From contig VXAA01000093.1 of the NCBI GenBank assembly GCA_013399115.1, forward strand, positions 62,001 to 126,000: a DNA stretch of 64,000 bases. Direction: 5' to 3'. Shown here one piece after another: positions 37,425-49,465 of the stretch (the first letter of the stretch is position 1; every line of letters begins with the position of its first letter). The translations under genes and the position numbers were made by a program. Origin of the DNA: Anseranas semipalmata. Its lineage: Eukaryota; Chordata; Aves; Anseriformes; Anseranatidae. The notes under the pieces are model-generated. The model had not been told where the DNA came from and did not search any database. It saw only the letters and a program-made list of their open reading frames with translations.

Positions 37425-37770
37425 GATACACCTTCGAGGACTCTGGGGGAATGTTGGCTTTGCTACTCCTACAGGTATCCCTGCTCGCAAAAAAAGCAGC
37501 GTCTTTTGCTTTCAGGAAAGGCTCTGAGACACCGCACCTAGCATGTACTAAAGTGCTGATTTCAACGTTGGGTTTGAAGCTGCAGCACTTTGAGCACAGG
37601 CTGACGAACACACCGCCAGCCTTGGCTGCCCTAGGGGTGGTGCCGCTCATCGCCAGGGTGGGGCAGAGGGGTGGGAGCTATTTATAGTGGCTGCTGCACA
37701 GCAGGTCGGGTCACGCAGTCACGTAGGCATCTGCAGGGGCTCTACGAGACACAGAGTGAAGGTTTATCAG
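37425..37770. promoter_or_regulatory. Local CpG- and GC-rich patch with a MEF2/TATA-like box
   Basis: About 13 CpGs lie within roughly 340 bp (for example ttcgagg, ctcgc, agcgtc, aacgtt, gacgaac, accgcc, gccgctcatcgcc, gtcggg, cacgcagtcacgta), whereas the surrounding kilobases have very few. At 37678-37687 is ctatttatag, which fits the MEF2 consensus and could act as a TATA-like box. It may be an enhancer, an alternative intronic promoter, or the relic of a CpG-rich mobile element. No transcript evidence is available. Confidence 0.27.
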
Positions 37771-38575
37771 CTCTGGATTGCTGTTTTGTTTATCTGTTCT
37801 TTTTGCACCAAATTCCTTCGATTGAATTTTGTGGTTTTGAGGCAGGCTGTAAATATCTGGTTTTGTTTTCTTCTAAATATATTCATCAGAGAAATAGAAA
37901 AGTGAAGGGCCACCTGGAGTTAAGATTTTAATATTTCAGTTGTTACAAACCAACTCCAAAAACAATATTTTTTTTTCCCCGGCAGATTTGGTGTGAAAAT
38001 GTTTAGTTGAGCAGATGGAGCCACAGCTGGTAGTGTACATGTTTATCGGGATAGTTGGCATTTAGCTGCATCCAAAACTGATGTCAGGCTCAAAGATGCT
38101 AAAAAGCGGCAATGACTGGAAGCCGAGATGATACTTCATTAGATCAGTTAAGAGCAAATTTCTTTAATTTTTAGTACTTTGGCCTCATAGGAATCATTTT
38201 AATCCAGGGGGAAGTTAAACATTTAAAACTAAAATTAAAAAATATGTCAAAATAGGTAAACATTTGCTATTACAATGTTTTAATAAATAGCCTGAGGAGT
38301 GTAGAACATAACCAGAATATATTGATGTTTAAGGACTAGTTAGCAAATAACACGCATCTGCTGATGTTTAATTATCTTGTATGCTTTGCTGGCAGATTTC
38401 AGAATCTGCATAGTTCATATTTACCAACGTAGTCTCTTGTTTCACTGAGAACATTCAGCTGGAAGTTTGATAGAAGAGAGGGCAAATGAGTAATAGTGAG
38501 GAACCAAAGGAATGGAACAGTTCTATGTAGACGATAATGATTTTACAGTTGTGCCTAATGCACACAATGAGGTTT
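37771..38575. other. Intron 5 stretch, nothing recognised
   Basis: AT-rich sequence with no identified repeat or frame of interest. Confidence 0.45.
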
Positions 38576-38665
38576 GATGTCCCATGGTGCTAGGCACTGC
38601 ACAAACAGTGGGGGAGAGATCCTGTGCCAGAAAGTCCAAAGGAAGAAGGCAGATTCAGACACTGA
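38576..38665 (-). repeat. Ancient amniote SINE relic (MIR/L2-tail type)
   Basis: The plus strand reads cccatggtgctaggcactgc, then acaaacagtgggggagagatcctgtgcc. This matches the reverse-oriented segment GTGCTAGGCACTGTACAAACAC...GAGACAGTCCCTGCC common in old amniote SINE copies. The downstream half is not clear. Assignment from recalled consensus. Confidence 0.6.
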
Positions 38666-41600
38666 AACTTCATTTCAAACAAGGATTTCAACTTAAAGCT
38701 ACTCAGAGCGATCCTAATATATGCAAGTGACGGAAGCGTACAGAAGTGTACTGTTTCCATGGCCCAAGCCATATAGCAATCTTATGACAACATGAGATGT
38801 TACTCTATTTAATAACATCTCATACATTTATATCAGGGCTGAATGTGGACCCCTGGTTTCAGCAATATTTCTGGAATTAGATTTTGTAAAGGATTAACAG
38901 TTAATAATTTTTCCCTCCTGAAATGATTTTTCTTCCCAAAACGATTGCTCTTTCCATGCAACTTCTTCCCAAATATTGAAGATGCATCTTGGACTCTGAA
39001 GAAAAATGGAGTGCATTTCTCTCATACCCATAATATACAACATCTGATAGTGCTGGCACAGCAGAGATCTGTTCCAGTAGCCTTCCAGTAGAGTTTGGGT
39101 AATGTATAGTGAAGATTCACTCGTTTATATTTCTATTGTGTAAGCAGCAAGGAATTTTTGCCTCATTTTTGGCATGTGATGTTCCAAAGCAGACTCCTTC
39201 GTTTGTTGTCATTGCACAGGTAGCAGAGAAGAGTATTTCTCTGGGCATATAAAATGGCTGCATCATAAATGGCAATCTGGAGGGAACCAAACGGCTTTAC
39301 TGGATGACCAGTGATGCCTGTCACCTCTTTGTTGGTGGGTTGTGAATGCAGTGTACTAAAATGTAACAGTGCCTCCAATAGCAAAATACCAGCATGGAGC
39401 ATTGTGCAAACTCTAAGCAATTTTGCTTACCTTTGGGCATTCTTGGAGACTGCCCTAATACATAAAGCCCGCCTCAGCTGTCATCTCCTGGGGCCTTTTC
39501 TAATTTCCATCACAGTCCAGTCTGGGAAACATGAAACTTGTTTCCCAGAAACTGGGAAACAAGTGCCAGAAAGGCATCCTAATAATAGGTGAGGTACCTT
39601 TTTAAAGCACATATGCGCTTATTTTAAAGCTCATATGCACTCATGTACTCTAATGCACTCACCCAACGGCAGGCAAGAGCATAAAATGAAGTTATAATTA
39701 TGCAAGTTTAATGATGGTGAGACAATAGTACTTTATGAGATAAACAGCTGTGATGTTTTATAAAGCAGTGGGTTTGTCACACGTATTTGACTCTTGCCAC
39801 AGAATGGGAAATACAGTTTCCCTGATATAGTGTGCAGAGACATGTGGAACCCTTTAGAAATGGGATTATGTCCTAGTTATGACCAGGTTCTTTTGGGGAC
39901 ATATGAGTCAGTAAGCTTATTCTTATCTCACCTTTTAGCTTTTTAATGCTGTTTCAGGGCTTTACTAATTGTGTTGGACCATACTGGCTCCCAAGCATTA
40001 CCACAAGTATGCAAGCTTTGATCAAAAAATATTTTTATACTGCCATTTATGCAGTTTACTGTACTATAGATAAATGTGATAGCAGGAAAGGATGATCCAC
40101 TTTTTTTTATTATTTTATTTTATTTTTCAATTTGAGCTTTATGTTGATTTTTCAAGAAAATATAGCTATCATAGCACTTAATTATGAAAATTGTTACGTA
40201 ACAACTAAATGTAATAAAAATTTAGAGAGTGTGTTCTTTTCTTGAGTAATGAAATTGGACAAAAATGCTTTCTATAATAACAGTTACACTCCTTTAAAAA
40301 GATGTAATATAACTGGTGGGTCATCCCCGGGGCATGGTATAGAAATATAAAGCTCATCCTTTGGAACTCCATTCTCAATGGGGAAAATGATAACATACAT
40401 TTTCACTGAAATCAATATATACTTTTACTAAAATTTCACTATATTAAAAGCATACTTGATCTTCTTTTCTAATGAAACCCAGCATTTAATAAGCCAGTAT
40501 TTTTTTAAGGGCAGGTGTGAAAGAAAGGAATTTTCCAGTCTCAGCTGCATCTCTTTATTTTATTTTCGTGGCAGATCATGGTATACATCAAACCGAAATT
40601 TAGCAGATGGACTTCAAGCTAACTCCAGATGTACTTTTCACTAACAACTGGTGGTGAATATTAAAGTAGAAATAGATAAGAAAATATGTGTATGAGTTTT
40701 AGGACCATATCTTTCTTCATGCAAGTTCATGTATACTGTATGTCAGCAGGATTTAGTCTTTCCAGTAAGTTATCAAAATCAGAAGTGTATTCCAAAATAG
40801 TTCAATAAGAATTATCCAAATTAGGAAAGTGGTTGTATTTCACTTAGGTTCTATAAATAGGTGGAAATAATGGACTGCTCGTGAGAAGAACAGACTAGCG
40901 GTTTAGCTGTTATAAACCGAGAAACAATAAATGTCCTTGCATAATCTGATATGATTAGGAGCTGAAGATTAAAATGTTATACATTTTATATTTGTATGCA
41001 TAAAGAAATGAATATCAATGTATTCTGAAGAAGAAAATGTTTTACATAAAAAAAAATGTTGCAAAGGATGGTGTTCTGGTGAAGATACAACTATTTTACT
41101 TTTACAAATGTGTACTGATATACTTGACTTACCATTGCTATGGGGACATTAATGAATCAACGATGGGCTATACTAGAAAATACAATGAAAGTCAATGGAT
41201 AAAATAAACCAGTCTACTAATTAAAAAATCCTAATGAATATCTGAACATGTTGCTAATAAAACAAAACCTGCTCATTTTCTCCTGTTGCTTGAACTTTGA
41301 GACACTGTTACCTCCATAGCCTCTGTGTTCTTCAAAGCAACCAGAGTTTGAGTGTACTTCTCATGAATGCAGGAGACAGGCAAGTGCAGATTAGAGTTAC
41401 TGTGTATCACATTTTCACTGGCTTATAAATGTAAGACTGTGGTTGACTTGTGTTTTGGGAAGCCAAAGTCATAGACAGTTTTAGTAAATTTGATCTTTCG
41501 TGTGATCATTTTCTTAGTTTGTTATAGTTTCTGTTTCATTTTCACTTCTCTCCATCTGCCAAATCAAAACTAATTGGTTATCTGCTTTTATATATTGGCA

Positions 41601-42527
41601 ATAAGGAATATACAATGATAAACATAAAAATGGAAAGCCTTTGTTGTGTTTATTTTTGTTGTACAAAAAGAATAAGTCATTTTAAAGATATTTTAGACTA
41701 GTGTTCCTATGTCAAATTTCTTCATTTCTGGTCCTATCATTTTAGAGTAATGAACGTTGAGTTTCTTACAGTGTTTTTATTGGACTGAATTTCAAACACA
41801 GTATCTCTTGCTGTTGTTTTGTACACTCAGTTGTAATATAAAATATATGCAGCTATATAAAATGAAAGGTTAATTGTTGTTTGAGTAAGTTGGGACAAAA
41901 TTGAAGGAAGCTTCTTCTGCATTTTTCTTAGCATAGTTTGCTTTGTTTCAATAAACAAAGATTTTTATAATAGTAAGCAGTCTCTTCACAACCTAACAAT
42001 CGTGTCATGATGGATTCATTCATTTGCAGATTCTGGAACCAGCTGCTTCTGTCTACTGTTGCTGCAATTAGAAAATCAGTCAGTTAAAATATAATGAATT
42101 TAATAAATCTCATGCTTTCAGATGTAGGTATTTATTATCTGCTAGTCATGATAGAACCTATGGCTAATACAGTTTTTTCAAAAGCTAAATAATAATAATA
42201 AATAAATCATAAAGATGTCTTATATTACAAAGCAAGTCTTTTTCATGGTTGTCATCTCTGGGAGAAGAAAAATTGCTGGTGGGTGTAGAGAGGCAAGGAT
42301 AATCTCACAGCCTCGTGCTCTGTTGCTAAATACAAATAGCAGTAATAGTCTTATCTTCACAGAAAAGTTATTATTGGGTCAGTGAATGACCTTTTTGTTT
42401 AATGAAATAATTACATTATGTTTTCACAGAGATATGCCTTGTAGGGTTCATGTCATAAGTGTAGGAAGATCCCTGGGAAAATACGATGTAGCGATTATTT
42501 TCTAATCATCATATGCATTGTAAATAA
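38666..42527. other. Intron 5 stretch, nothing recognised
   Basis: AT-rich intronic DNA with many TAAT-type motifs and short A/T runs. No named repeat or domain-bearing frame. Confidence 0.45.
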
Positions 42528-42675
42528 GGGTAAGAATTATTATCTAATGTTGCAGTAGAAATTTCTGATGAAGAGATGTTAAGTGTTACCTAAGATTTTA
42601 AAAGAAATCAGTGGCAGAGTGTAGGGTAGAACCCAAACATCTCAACTCCAGGTTTTATTCCTTAATCTTTGGATC
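42528..42675 (-). repeat. MIR-type SINE, reverse orientation
   Basis: Plus-strand order gaagagatgttaagtgttac, ctaagattttaaaagaaatc, agtggcagagtg, tagaacccaaacatctcaac fits reverse-complement MIR: GAGATGTTAAGTGACTTGCC, AAGGTCACACAG, CAGTGGCAGAGC, AGAACCCAGATCTCCTGA. The A-box end lies near 42675. Diverged and inactive. Confidence 0.7.
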
Positions 42676-43139
42676 ATAATGATTACTTAATATGATCTTT
42701 GTGGCTAATTTATAATGTAATTACATTTTCTTTGGACATTAACTAGTTGAACTACAGAGAAAGATTGCATTCACCTAAGCTCTTAGTTAAGGGGAAGGCA
42801 GTCTGGTTGATAAATGGTTCATATTTTTAGTAGACACCTGGAAATGCCATACATTTTCTTTCAGCAAAAATCCCTTCATCACTATTCTCATTTTCCTTTC
42901 TCAATTTTATTCTCTATCTTTTGTCTCACCTGTTCTGAATTATGCATCTATTTTATGCTTCAAATAGTGGATCAAGAGCCACCTGGCAGGCAAGACCAAG
43001 GCCAAGGCCAGGAAGGAAAAAGTTACGTGCACAGCCAAAGCAGCATTATCTCCTCTATCACTGCACTGGTGTCAGCAGATGTTTGTTCTACTCATAGGAC
43101 AGGTTCTCCAAGGGAAACTTTCAGAGCTTGAACAGACTT

Positions 43140-43345
43140 CAGGAGCAGCCTGGCCACTTCAGCTCTGCAGCTGGCACATTGTGCAGAAAGAGGAAACTGT
43201 AATTTGCCTGGATATGTTCCACCTCTCTGCACCATTGGAAAAGCCCGTGTTGCAGTAATCCAGGACAGTAAGAAAGCAAAAGGAGTGAAACTGCATTTAC
43301 TTCTCTGGGATGTGTTACTTTAAATCTGCCTGCAGCAGAAATTTG
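43140..43345. repeat. Possible ancient interspersed repeat, family unknown
   Basis: The phrase gcccgtgttgcagtaatcca (near 43242) is one I associate with old dispersed amniote repeats. On the minus strand the same bases read LDYCNTGFSNGAE, which superficially resembles the LDYCN motif of LINE reverse transcriptases. Neither link extends convincingly along the segment. Open question. Confidence 0.3.
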
Positions 43346-44775
43346 TCTATCAATGGGTTCTCCAGAAAGCAGCTTTCTAAGAATACCTCTTTTGGGTCTG
43401 TGTCTCATACGCAGGGGTTTGGCTCTGGTAAAGAAGATAGAGTTCGGATTTTATATTATACTGCTTCCTTCCCTTCCCTTCTATCTCTTGCCCCTTCACC
43501 ACAGCACTTTTAGTGTCAGGCTTCCTAGGCAACAGTTCTCTCCCACTCAAATTTCTCTCCTACCTAAATGATTGTTTAGTGACTCCTCCCTGAACATTTT
43601 AGGGATGTTGAATACATGCATTTTGCCTCACCTTAGTGAGGAGAAATGAAAATATTTAGCTTATTTAGAAAGAGAAAGGCAGATACGAAATGTGCATAAG
43701 GTAACAATGCATGCATGTCATTCTGGAGCAATCTTCCCATAAAAAAACAGCAAGCCCCCTGATTTTTTGCATCTTGTTATACTGATCACATAATGTTAAC
43801 CACAATGTAGTTAGCAGAGTATTAAGCTTGGTGACCCAGAGATCTCTTTCAAATCATAGAAGTGCAATGATTTGTCAGATAAGATGTATTTACTAACTCC
43901 TATAAATTCCTAAAATTGAACATATTACCAAAGAGAGAAGGGACAGAAAAGATCTAGGAAGTATGTCAGGAAAACAGACACATCTCCAGATCATCTCAGC
44001 TTGTTCCATTAGTGATGGAGAACTTTGCAAATCAGAATCTGTAAGTCAATCTGTGACTCTCAATGGAAGTGGCATTTCTTAAAATGTTTATAACTTATGA
44101 TCAGAAATGTCAACATTGACTGGATTTTAGAGAACATTAAAAAAAGAAAAAAGAAAAAAGGGAGTAAGATGTTTGGCATTTCAAAGGAAATAATTTGTAA
44201 TGAAGAACTAACCAGAGATTGCTAAGCATGTTAGTGAATCCGTGTGAACATGATAGCAAGAAAGAAAAGCTCACTCCATAGAAACTATATGGTTTCAATA
44301 GAAGCTTCTGACGCTTCTTTTTGAACAGCTACCTGATCTAAAGAAAGCTTTTTCAAGGAACAAAAAGGATGCTGGAGAAACTCAAAGTCCTGGTGTGTTA
44401 AAGTCTTGTATCAATGGCAAGCAGGGGATAATGCAGATTTTGTTCTTTTGAAGCAGCAAGTGTCTAGTTCAACATCATTTTGAGCAGGAATTTTAGCTTC
44501 TCAGGAGTTCCAGCCTCTAGAAGGAGTTTAACTTGGCTGTCCAATTTTTCATTTGCTTTTTGATGCATTGTTTCAGCCCTTGTACTTCAGTTTTGTTCCA
44601 TAAGTAACCATAATTGCAGCTGTCTTCCTCTGTTGTTAGTTTTCAGCTGAGTTTACAAGTGTTGCCACTGTTCTGGGTCTCCAGTTAAAATACTCAGTCC
44701 TTCAAAAGTGGCAGACAAGTTCCCTTGGAAAAACAGTGTATGCAATGAATTTCTTCATTTTTTTTTTCCTTTAAT
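43346..44775. other. Intron 5 stretch, nothing recognised
   Basis: Pyrimidine-rich patch at 43466-43500; otherwise no identified feature. Confidence 0.4.
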
Positions 44776-44849
44776 CTTATAGGATAAGGATAGTCTTCCT
44801 TTATCCTTATAGGATAAGGATATGCCTTATCCTGTATTCCTTATCCTAT
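44776..44849. repeat. Direct repeat plus perfect 12-bp hairpin
   Basis: cttataggataaggata occurs at 44776-44792 and again at 44806-44822 (period 30). The second copy pairs with a perfect inverted arm: ataggataagga at 44809-44820 and tccttatcctat at 44838-44849, with a 17-base loop that itself contains ccttatcct. Low-complexity-derived palindrome or slippage product; no function claimed. Confidence 0.8.
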
Positions 44850-45959
44850 TTTGTTTTAGGACAGAGAGAGACTATCTGACAGTTTGAGAGAAGAAAGACT
44901 AAAGAAAAGAAAAATAAATTAGCAGTAATAGCGATAAATAAACAAAGCCCTGGAATGGGTGTCAGACAAGTCTTTTTACTAGATAGTTTGCAACAGAGTA
45001 AAGAAGGGAAGCTGAGCAGAATGGAAGGTCTCTAGCTGGCATAGGAAACCAGAGCTTACCAGAGAAAATACATTTGCAGAGAGAAGAAAGTACATATGCC
45101 TCAAGGGTCACTTTCACATAGATTTAAACTTCAGGATAACACCATCAATTTTCATGTGTTATTACATAATAGAAAATACAAGTTTAAGGCGTACATCTTT
45201 TAAAGAATTTTATTTCCTCTAGCCCCAAATTAAAATAAACCGAGTATCTCAATATAAGAAGGTTCTTAAATGTTGCCTTTTTTTTTTCCTTTCCCAGCAT
45301 CAGAGTAGTAATAGTCTTTTTCTGTGCTCTCTACTTCTTTTCTTCATTTAAACTCTGTTTACTCCATAAGTAGTTTTTATTGGCCATCACAGCCAAATAA
45401 CTTTATTCCCAACAATATCTTGAGCCCATTATTCTCAAATATCACAGGACTCCAGCCATAATAAGGACTTTTTTTCTGATATGCAACCATCCATCTTTCC
45501 TGCACAAATGTGGCAATTTAAGGAATGGAACAACATGACTGCTTCTTCAAATGTTCACATTATGTACAGCTTTTTGAACTAATAGTGCAGAAATTTCGGA
45601 CAGTTTTGGTATCTGAACTTACATTATGAGATGGGAGTCTGAGTAGTCTTCACCTGTAGAAAAGCATGGTGGAGGAAGGCGAGGAATATATACGGTACCT
45701 ATTGCAAACAATTTCTGCAGTTCATGGAGTATTGCAGAGAACTGATATGTAGGAGCTACTTTCTCTCTTCAATAAGCTGAACTTTGACTGTTTTAAATTT
45801 CTCTGTGGCTCTTTATTTGTCCCATTCGCATTACAAGTAATGTATATAAACCTTGTTCAGGATGGTGCAGCTATGACCTGTCCCTGTTTCCCGAGGGGAA
45901 TTTTTCAATGATAGTCAGATTCAAGTTTAGTAAGTTTTTATTTTGTTCCTCATAACATT

Positions 45960-45964
45960 CTGGG
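45960..45964 (+). repeat. Target site duplication, 5' copy (CTGGG)
   Basis: Immediately precedes the LTR TG end and is identical to the copy at 46365-46369. Confidence 0.9.
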
Positions 45965-46364
45965 TGTCCTGGTTTCAGCTGGGATAGAGTTAATTTTCTT
46001 CTTAGTAGCTGGTACGGTGCTGTGTTTTGAATTCAGGATGAGAACAACGCTGATAACACACCGATGTTTTAGTAGTTGCAGAGCAGTGCTTACACAGAGC
46101 CAAGGACTTTTCAGCTTCTCGTGCTGCCCTGCCAGCGAGGAGGCTGGGGGTACATAAGGAGCTGGGAGGGGACACAGCCAGGACAGCTGGCCCAAACTGG
46201 CCAAAGGGATATTCCATACCATATGACGTCATGCTGAACAATTAATATGGGGTGGCTAGCCGGGGGGGNTTTTTTCAATTCTCTCCCCCATCCCACTGGG
46301 GGAGGGGGAGAGTGAGCGAACGGCTGTGTGGTGCTCAAGCTGCCTGCTGGGTCAAACCACAACA
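45965..46364 (+). mobile_element. Solo LTR of an avian endogenous retrovirus
   Basis: A 400-bp LTR beginning TGTCCTGGTTTCAGCTGGGA and ending GTCAAACCACAACA, so it has TG...CA ends with short inverted terminal similarity (TGTCCTGGTTT against AAACCACAACA). It is flanked by a perfect 5-bp target duplication, CTGGG at 45960-45964 and 46365-46369. No second LTR, gag, pol or env lies nearby, so this is a solo LTR left by recombination between two LTRs. It contains a consensus CRE (tgacgtca, 46224-46231). The sequence matches an LTR family I know to be widespread in neoavian genomes; the 5-bp duplication favours an ERVL- or ERVK-type origin. An N at 46269 interrupts it. The 124-codon minus-strand frame across it (46111-46485) is not a gene. 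Confidence 0.92.
46224..46231. promoter_or_regulatory. CRE (TGACGTCA) within the LTR
   Basis: Perfect palindromic cAMP-response element, a binding site for CREB/ATF factors, in the U3-like part of the LTR. Activity here is unproven. Confidence 0.6.
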
Positions 46365-46369
46365 CTGGG
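46365..46369 (+). repeat. Target site duplication, 3' copy (CTGGG)
   Basis: Immediately follows the LTR CA end and is identical to 45960-45964. Confidence 0.9.
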
Positions 46370-47765
46370 AACGTTGAGGAGGAGGGTTGAAGGACTACTA
46401 ATTGGGAGGGAATAACCAGATCTGTGTGTTTAGTTAGTTCAGCTGGTGACTCATGTCTGCTGTGTGCAAACAACTGAAGACTCATCTTGCAAGAGGAGAC
46501 CTGGTGTTTTAGTAGTTAAGCTTTTTCCTGTGAGAAGCACAGAACAAAGGATTTTGACAATTGAACTCCTTCTTGAATATCTTCTGTTCCACTCAAGAAG
46601 AAGGATGAGAGAATTTAAAGATTTTTCTGAATCGTTACATTAACTCAGTCAAGCAGTTCTCAGGGGTGGGAGCCCTGTTATCTCTAGACAGGATCTTCTT
46701 ACATGCCATGTATACTGAATTAATGAAACTACAGTCTGCTACTTCAGGAATGTTCTTGTGTCTGTCCTTATTCCCCTCTGAGTCTGAATGTCAGTTATGA
46801 CTTCTAGTTTGTTAAGGTTACTCAGAATAAAAACCCATAAGAGCACAGTTGTGGAAGGATAATTCCACATTATAAAAATTCTTAGGGTTGATGTACTTAA
46901 AACTAGTCAGGTACGAGATTTTAACTGTTGAATTAAACTAGAAACATTACTGACGGTAGCAATTGTGGGGCCTTATTATGATATCTGGACTTCGTTGCAT
47001 ATCTTGCCAGGGACAGAGCGTGTCATGCTGCTGGAATCAATTGGCTACACCATGGCACAGAGGTCAGCCCCTGCGGGTTTGATCTGAGTTGGGGCCAGAG
47101 TTTGAAAACGCTCTTTATAAAATTTTTATTTTTTTTATATGTATATGTAGCGGTTAGAAGACTAAACAAATGTACACACAAACTATTTCTGAGCATGGTA
47201 TTCAGGACAGGATCTCAGTAGTGCACTAAAAACCATCAAACAGATTTCACAGTACATAATTATGTCTCTGGAACAGCAAATGCTGAAACAGATCTTTTTC
47301 TTTTCTCAATGTGAGGAACATTTTTAACGCTAAAACCCTCAAAATTACTAGTCATTCTCTGTGTGTTAGTCATGAGAACTTGGACAACACATTCCACCTC
47401 TTCATAAAGTATGTTTTCAAACCATATTTAAAGTATTGTGTTTGATGCTATTTCACATCTGAAAATGGGCATGGTCAAGAAAAAGGAAATAGAAAAGAGA
47501 ATTAATTTGATCACACTTTTGTGGAGTGCAAACCCAGGAATCCCAATAGTATGCTTAAAATACAGGACTAATCCATAAGATTTTCACAGCAAGGATCTGT
47601 TTTTATAACTCATAATCATGTAGGTGGGCATTTATGTGTCTGTACACACTTCTTTGTAGTTACTGTGGCTGTTGTAAAAGAAACTTAGTGTAACTTCAAC
47701 TGAACTGTATCAAAATAAGTCTGATTTAAACCAAGGCAACTCTTTATAACTGTCAGTAGTTTAGG
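46370..47765. other. Intron 5 stretch, nothing recognised
   Basis: No repeat family or domain-bearing frame recognised between the solo LTR and the duplicated T-rich block. Confidence 0.45.
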
Positions 47766-47951
47766 ACTAGTTTTGCTTTGTTTCTTTTCTTTTCTTTTCT
47801 TTTCTTTTTTTTAGTATATTTTTTTTGTATTTTTTTTTCAGTATATTGAGACATCTTGGGNACTAGTTTTGTTTTGTTTCTTTTCTTTTCTTTTTTTTTT
47901 TTTTAGTATATTTTTTTTGTATTTTTTTTTAGTATATTGAGACATCTTGGG
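47766..47951 (+). repeat. Near-identical tandem duplication around an N
   Basis: Copy 1 (47766-47860) and copy 2 (47862-47951) both run from actagtttt through a (TTTTC)n tract to gacatcttggg. They differ by one C/T change and by lengths of T and TTTTC runs. The copies meet at a single N (47861). This looks like one T-rich locus assembled twice at a gap edge, not a biological duplication. Confidence 0.85.
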
Positions 47952-48887
47952 AACATGTATAGATGAAATTTTCAAAATAATTAGGAAGCTGACTGAAAGC
48001 AGGAAAAGCCCACTAATTAGATATATCTAGTTAGAAACCTCTTGGCCCTCATACAGACAGAAACTAAGAGACTTAAATGGGTAAATGTATATGTGTATCA
48101 CCCCTATGAATCCTTGATACTATATGGCGTTCTTGTAGAATTGTCTGTGACTGTCTATAAAACAGATCTTGCTGAAATAGAAGTGCTATGCCCAAGCTAT
48201 ACAGGAAATTACACAGAATCTCATTTCTTAGGCAGGATACATAAATGCAAAATTACTTTATGAAAAATTAATACTAATCTAATTGTAGGATTTCTGTTTT
48301 GGCCTAAATATTCCTTTCAAGAACTTCTATGTAAGTGCATTCAAGACTCCATTCTTCCTTCCAAGGCTTGAAAAAGAGAGCTAAGGAAGGATCAACTTCA
48401 TGAAAATTCACCTTGAAGTTAATGTGGCAACAGGTGTGTTTGTTTCTAGATGGATTCCCACCATACTGTTCCCTCTGCAGTTTGTATGAAACTAATTAGA
48501 CATGAAGCAAGCTACTGGAAATGGACTCTGAAAGGAAGAGTGCAGCAGAGCCCAGAAATGCCAGGCAGACAGCTGAATGTTTCCACCAAATGTTCTGGCG
48601 TCCATGTATAAACCCAAAGTAACTTCAATAAGAATTTGCCTAAGCGCTATTGTCTAATATTTATTACACACAGTTAAAGTAAAGATAGTTTTTAATCCTT
48701 TTTTTTTTTTTTCCCTAAAGGTTTATGACACAAAGGACAAGTATATTTGTTTTGTGTTCATTCTTTTTAAATGTCTAGTGAGAGTATGGGTTTGTAGTGG
48801 AATACATTTAAAATAAGCAGTTGGCTATGGGTGGTTTATTTAGTTTGGACTTGGTCCCACAAAATACCCCATTTAACAAAGTAGGTA
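47952..48887. other. Intron 5 stretch, nothing recognised
   Basis: Apart from a T-run at 48699-48711 no feature recognised. A 73-codon frame at 48042-48263 has no domain signature. Confidence 0.45.
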
Positions 48888-48960
48888 AGCAAAAGTCAGC
48901 ATATTCTTAAATCTCATTGACTTTAGCTGGGTGTATGTTTAAGGGTAAGCACATACTTTC
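48888..48960. repeat. Copy of an ancient amniote CATTGACTT repeat
   Basis: ctcattgactttagctgggt followed by gtatgtttaagggtaagcac resembles the dispersed amniote sequence in which CCATTGACTTCAATGGG is followed by a TTAAAGTTAAGCAC block. Diverged; one arm only. Confidence 0.5.
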
Positions 48961-49428
48961 AGAATTTACAGAACTGAAGCTTGTCAAAGTATTCACTGAT
49001 GGATGAGCTGGTTAAAAATCTGTTTACCTCTCCTACCTATTTCTTGCATCAGATTAAACAATTTCAGAATCAGAAAATGAAACTATTTGTTTAGAAGGGG
49101 ATAACTGCTAAATATATGATTTATTTACTACCAGTGCTATCTTTCAGGAAGAAAAAGGAAATAAAGAAAAAGAAAAAAGAGAAAAAAAAAAAAGCAGAAA
49201 ACCCTTTCTTTGGCTTTGTGACTCATTTCAGGTAAATGATTGATTCACAGTAGCACAGAATCAAATCTAATATAACCCAGAGTTGTATCAGGGTGAATTT
49301 AGCTACAAAGAATCCTTCATTCCTGGAAGCATGAGTAGCAAAGCACAGATTTAACCAACAATCTATGTGACATTTTGTATTAAAATTATCATTTCAGCAA
49401 AGTAACAAGATAAAAGGGTGGTTTGGAA

Positions 49429-49465
49429 TTTATTTATTTATTTATTTATTTGCTTATTTATTTTT
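49429..49465 (+). repeat. (TTTA)n microsatellite
   Basis: About nine TTTA units with one interruption (tgcttattta). Confidence 0.9.

Noticed and set aside
43139..43408. LDYCN-like motif on the minus strand as a LINE reverse-transcriptase remnant
   Set aside because: Only five residues match and neighbouring RT motifs are absent; kept only as a low-confidence unknown repeat.
46111..46485. 124-codon minus-strand frame across the LTR
   Set aside because: It lies mostly inside the solo LTR, crosses an N, and is antisense to the element; non-coding.
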